NCBI GenBank assembly: GCA_034336665.1
Contig: JAPFBE010000002.1
Span: 10,856,906-10,920,905 of the forward strand
DNA: 64,000 nt
From: Luscinia megarhynchos
Lineage: Eukaryota; Chordata; Aves; Passeriformes; Turdidae
Direction: 5' to 3'
In this document: piece after piece, positions 59,737-64,000 of the stretch
How positions within the stretch are numbered: the stretch's first letter is position 1
Layout of the letters: each line of letters opens with the position of its first letter
Made by a program: the position numbers and the translations under genes
The notes under the pieces: model-generated
Seen by the model: the letters and a program-made list of their open reading frames with translations, nothing else
What the model was told of the DNA's origin: nothing
Database searches by the model: none

Positions 59737-62700
59737 TATTGAGCATGCAGTGATTGTCTCTGAGCAGGATTTTTGGTGCTATCAATATCATTACTACAAT
59801 ACAGAAAAAGCAATTTTGATAATAATTTTGCAAGAGTGGTACAGAAGTTCCCAAAAGCATAACCCTTCTCAGATTTATTTGCCTACTGAGCTCTCATTAA
59901 AGTCAATGAGAATTTGGAGACTCTCTAATGGAGGAAAAGCCAGTACAAAGCATAAATGTTCAGACAGTGCCTCGAGGTCCTTACTCCAGCAAAATTCTTA
60001 TGTAAATCAGTGGAAATTTTGTCTCAAGGGGAAAATCAGAAATGAGCCTCATTTTGTTTGTAGCGACTGAAATTTGTAAAATGCTAAACCAGCAATAATT
60101 GCTAGTATGCTCTTACCGTAATTGTCTAAAAAAATGTGTAGGGGTCAATCCTGTAAAATCCTGACATCTTTGGGAGTTTTTGTAAGCTAAAGCAAGCTCT
60201 TAATTCTCAGCAAAGGGGAAGGGATCTCAGTACTTCTGCCTCTGAAACACAGCAGGGTCCCAGCTGAGGCAGGATGGGAAGCTGAGACCAGGCAGTGACA
60301 GCTTGATTGAGGAAGAGGAACAATGTAGTAGAGTGCCTTCTGATTTTAATTCACACGATGCTCTCTATTACCCTTAGGGATAAGAGGTACTATTTAAAAT
60401 TGCTTTTAACACTATTTATTTCAAACATATTTTACTGGCACATGACCTATGTTTAAACAAGTCATAGAATGTATAGTGTCCGTGGGGAGTTCTGGGGGGA
60501 TACATATTTATGGGAGGGGGGGGGGAACCTCAGAGGAAAATTAAGAATAAGCAAAATTTAAGTTTGCTTTTTATTTTTTATAGAACAGCAATTATCTTAA
60601 TTCCCATTAAGGAAATAATATACTATATTATAAATAACTTAAAAGCAATTTAGTCATAAGTAAGTCATTATGTTATTGACTAGAAAACTGTTTCTCTATT
60701 CACTATTGTATGGGACGGGATTTTTAAAGATGCCAACTTTATCTGTCAGTCTGTGTATTCACTGTAATGTGAAGGTCCACATAGCAATTCTAAAGATATT
60801 ACTTTTGGACAAGAAAAAAAATTCTTTACTATTGATGTAAGAGGAGTCAGAATATACAGGTAGAAATAGACTTGATTCAGGTCCATGATAATTGTGCAGT
60901 TATTTATAATACATTTTCTGAGGTCTTACTTTTTCATTCATTATAGAGTGAAGAAGAAGATTATTCTTAATGTATTTTTTTTCCATGGAGGAAGCAAAAT
61001 TAAAAAAAAATGCAGTTATTCTGAGATTTTGTGAAGCCTGTAAACTGATTCAGGGAATGTATATGCTCTCTGTTATTAAAAAAGATACATTATTATGGAC
61101 TAGAATTCCTCCCGATTAAAATTAAAAATAATATCATTATATTCCATTTTTTAATGTTTTAAGATTTATAATAAACATCTATGTTGAACCTCTGAAAAAA
61201 TGCTTTTGTGAAGTCTGTCAAGTTACAAATCTTCAGAGATGTGAACCATCAAATAGCACTATGAAGCACAGAGAACTACTGAGGTTTATGGACAGCTATG
61301 TTAGCTCATATCTGCACATTGCCTGATAGGGCATTTAAGTCTTCTGTGTCAAGGTCTATCTGAGCTTAAAAAGTCAGTGTATTTGCTCCTCTTTGGATGT
61401 AATTCCAATTTGATGCAATGTCACAAATTTTCAGGCAGCCTGTCATGTTTGAAGGTGGCTCTCCACCACTACACTTCCTCTCCTCAAACACAGGCACATT
61501 CTCAGCAGTGCCACTTTGCACATACTATAAACATGCCCTTTGAAATGCCTGATTTCTTAAAAGCCTTTGAAAAATATTTTTTTAACAAAATTGTTGTGCA
61601 GGTCTGAATTAGATCATGGAACAGCTCAGAGGTGGATAGCCATAAGTGAAGAGCAAAACTGCAGAACTGGGCAATAGAGGTTAAGCAACAGAAGAAAACT
61701 CCACAGCTGAAGGATTACTGAAATAAAATCATACCCTTGGTGAAAGATGACTGAACCAAAAGATGTCAACACATCCTTCATCACTGTGTGTGGACTGATC
61801 ACACGTCCTTCATTCTAGTTCTGCTTGCTGGAAGAACCAAACCCGTGTGTGCCCAGCAAACCTGGGGTAGTTTTTTATGGGAACAGCCACATTTCTGTGT
61901 TAGTACAGACCAACACCAACTGGTGGATTTTACAGGAAGAGACATATACGTTGCAGTAGTGTGCTATTGAAATTCATGTGGTGTCCAGACATTTTGGTCA
62001 GGACTCAATAGTACTTCATAATTGACAGGTTAGAAAAGCAATAAAGTTTGAGAGATTTTTATAAAATATTTCTTTCTGTCATAATTAGCATAAAAGGCAA
62101 GTGCAAATTTGTTGATTGTTAAAAGTTGTTGAAACTAATCAGTGCTACTTAATTTAAATTTTAAAATATTGATGCAAGAGAAATAGCTTTATTTGACAGC
62201 TATTTATCTCAAAGTTACTCAGCCTGAAAAAATATGCAATCAGACAATATCTGCTTTACTGAATTAATGGGGATAATAATGTAATACTTGTAACTGTTAT
62301 TTTCATTCAATTTTGTTTGGTAAGAATCCTTGTATATCCTCTTTTCTGTGCCAGTGTTTTCCATTTTGCTTGTATAAAGACAGATTAAAAAAAGAAACTG
62401 GAAGCAAGAAAAGAGGAGGTATTTTCATAGAGCAGTGTTAGATTAGTGACAAGAGGACAAATGAATAACACAGGTGGAACACAGAGATCCTCAGTAGTTT
62501 TATAGAAAATGTCTGAAATGGGAAACAAGGGACATGAGGCACTAAATGATGAAAAACTGACATCTTCCTTAAACACTGAGTTTTATGTTCTTCTGGGATT
62601 TACGTTCTCTGGTTTGGCCTTTATCCCTCTTGCTGACAAATAGCTTTAACAAGATTTTGTCATATTGTCATCTCAAAATCTATCTTCGTATTCTCTTTAG

Positions 62701-64000
62701 GCCTGATTCTCTCCTTACCAGCATCAGTGTAAATCATAGATCAAGAAAATCAGTATGGTTGAAATGACCTAGAGATCAGAGTAATATCTTTTCTGTTGAG
62801 TGTAATGTTTCCGTGTGCATATTCCAAATTGAGCATTTACAGACTTGTATATAAAATTTCTAACTACTGAGCTAACTTATTTTATCTCAGTTGGTTTTTT
62901 ACCCATTAAAACACTTCAGATATCTCAGATTTACACTGAAGTTTGATATGAAGAACTACATGCTCTTAGTGTTTTTATTTGCTATATTTTTGTAGTGCTA
63001 CCAAGTTAATGCAAATTTACTCAGGGAGTCATTAACTTCCAAGACTTTTTAACATAGGACACCTTTTTCTATATTGTTAATACAAATTGTCAAATCCTCA
63101 TCTATAGACACTGAAGGTAGTTATATTATATTTAAAGGTTATATTTATATTATAAGAGAGAGGAACACATTGTCTGTGCTCATATTCTCACACTCTGTTC
63201 CAATAAACCTCAACTATGATTTTAGTTTCCATGAGAAAGAAGATGTGGAACATCTAATCCAAAGATATTTGATATTATAATGCAAAAGTTTTCAGATTTC
63301 TGCTATAATGTTCAAGTGGGTTAGAGGGAAGTGAGGGTATCTCAATTCCAATGAAACGATGGGATTGTAGTTTTAAGTGGCAAGTTGAGATCAAGGTTAC
63401 AAAATTGATGTTTCCACTAATAGTAAATTGCTGTGGCTGCTGGAGTTAAGAAGAAGATTCTTTTCCACCTATAAGGTCTGGTCACCAAGACCAACTGGGC
63501 ATGAAATCGAGTAGCCATGCACAAGAATTCTTAAGCACATTACTGACTTGGAGTTGCTTGGATATGCAGAGAATTGCTGTAATGGCTGTATTGTTCCTGC
63601 TACCTGTAGTTGTGCTTAAAAATACTTTATGTGAATCTTAGTTGCAGTCATATTTGTACTGGAACAAAAGGCATACCCTGGGAGGCATAGCACCTTTCCA
63701 GAGCTCATCCTGGGATGTCAGAGTTTTATGTCGTCTATCTGAGTCTGAAGGTTCAGGCTTGCCCTAAAGGATTATAACATTTGCTAAACTGTCATTTTCC
63801 TTGAACAGGAGCTGAAGAGTGTGTTTACATTAGCATGCAGTTTTAAGCCAATGCAGCTGAGTTCACTGATATGTTTGACTGACAGTTGGCCACTTGTGCT
63901 TAGTATTCAATTTTGAAACATCTTAAAACCTTCATTTAATAAAAGCATTTGAATTTCAAATTCTATGAAATACTTCATTCAGGCTGCAAGGTAATACATC
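59737..64000. other. Noncoding AT-rich interval to the window end
   Basis: About 4.3 kb without a recognised gene, LINE copy or RNA gene. A 10-base G run lies at 60516-60525. Short frames at 59750-60070, 61377-61607, 62385-62576 and 63074-63280 show no domain. Confidence 0.5.

Noticed and set aside
1..64000. CRISPR arrays, tRNA or rRNA genes, operons or phage-like systems
   Set aside because: No regularly spaced repeats with unique spacers, no tRNA-like B-box with cloverleaf, and the repeats are those of a bird genome; nothing prokaryotic is present.

Overview
The window reads as nuclear DNA from a bird. The evidence is its repeats: several chicken-repeat-1 (CR1) LINE copies, all 5'-truncated and some ending in the characteristic short tail repeat, plus an avian endogenous-retrovirus LTR. 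Base composition is AT-rich apart from one GC-rich block. The species cannot be resolved from sequence alone.

I find no convincing complete protein-coding gene. Every long reading frame falls into one of four classes: an antisense or sense frame of a CR1 copy, a frame through a simple repeat, a frame kept open by the GC-rich island, or an unremarkable AT-rich frame. The only possible exon is at 10454-10714 on the minus strand, and it is weakly supported. The window is best described as a gene desert or long intron/intergenic region.

Layout: an ERV LTR at about 1.0-1.4 kb; a CR1 with a decayed reverse-transcriptase segment at 5.4-6.4 kb; an old CR1 tail at 7.4 kb; the possible exon at 10.5 kb; a conserved-looking noncoding block at 12.5-12.8 kb followed by two CTCF-like motifs; a CR1 at 18 kb; a cluster of two or three antisense CR1 pieces at 21.9-23.3 kb; a CR1 broken by a trinucleotide repeat at 29.1-29.5 kb; and plain AT-rich DNA to about 43 kb. 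Then comes the most distinctive region: a CpG-rich segment with a 41-bp minisatellite (43.7-44.2 kb), a conserved-looking non-repetitive stretch (44.2-44.7 kb) and a second CpG island with an RFX/X-box motif (44.7-45.5 kb). This is followed by further non-repetitive, TAAT/ATTA-rich blocks (47.75-48.85 kb). An ancient CR1-type tail lies at 50.8 kb, a 1.3-kb CR1 at 52.4-53.7 kb, more candidate regulatory blocks at 55.4 and 57.8 kb, and a large hexanucleotide array at 59.2 kb.

The likeliest biological content is regulatory: a CpG-island promoter or enhancer inside a desert of candidate conserved noncoding elements, a layout known around developmental regulator genes. That is inference; no alignment was possible. 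I saw no CRISPR array, operon, tRNA, rRNA or other new gene system.
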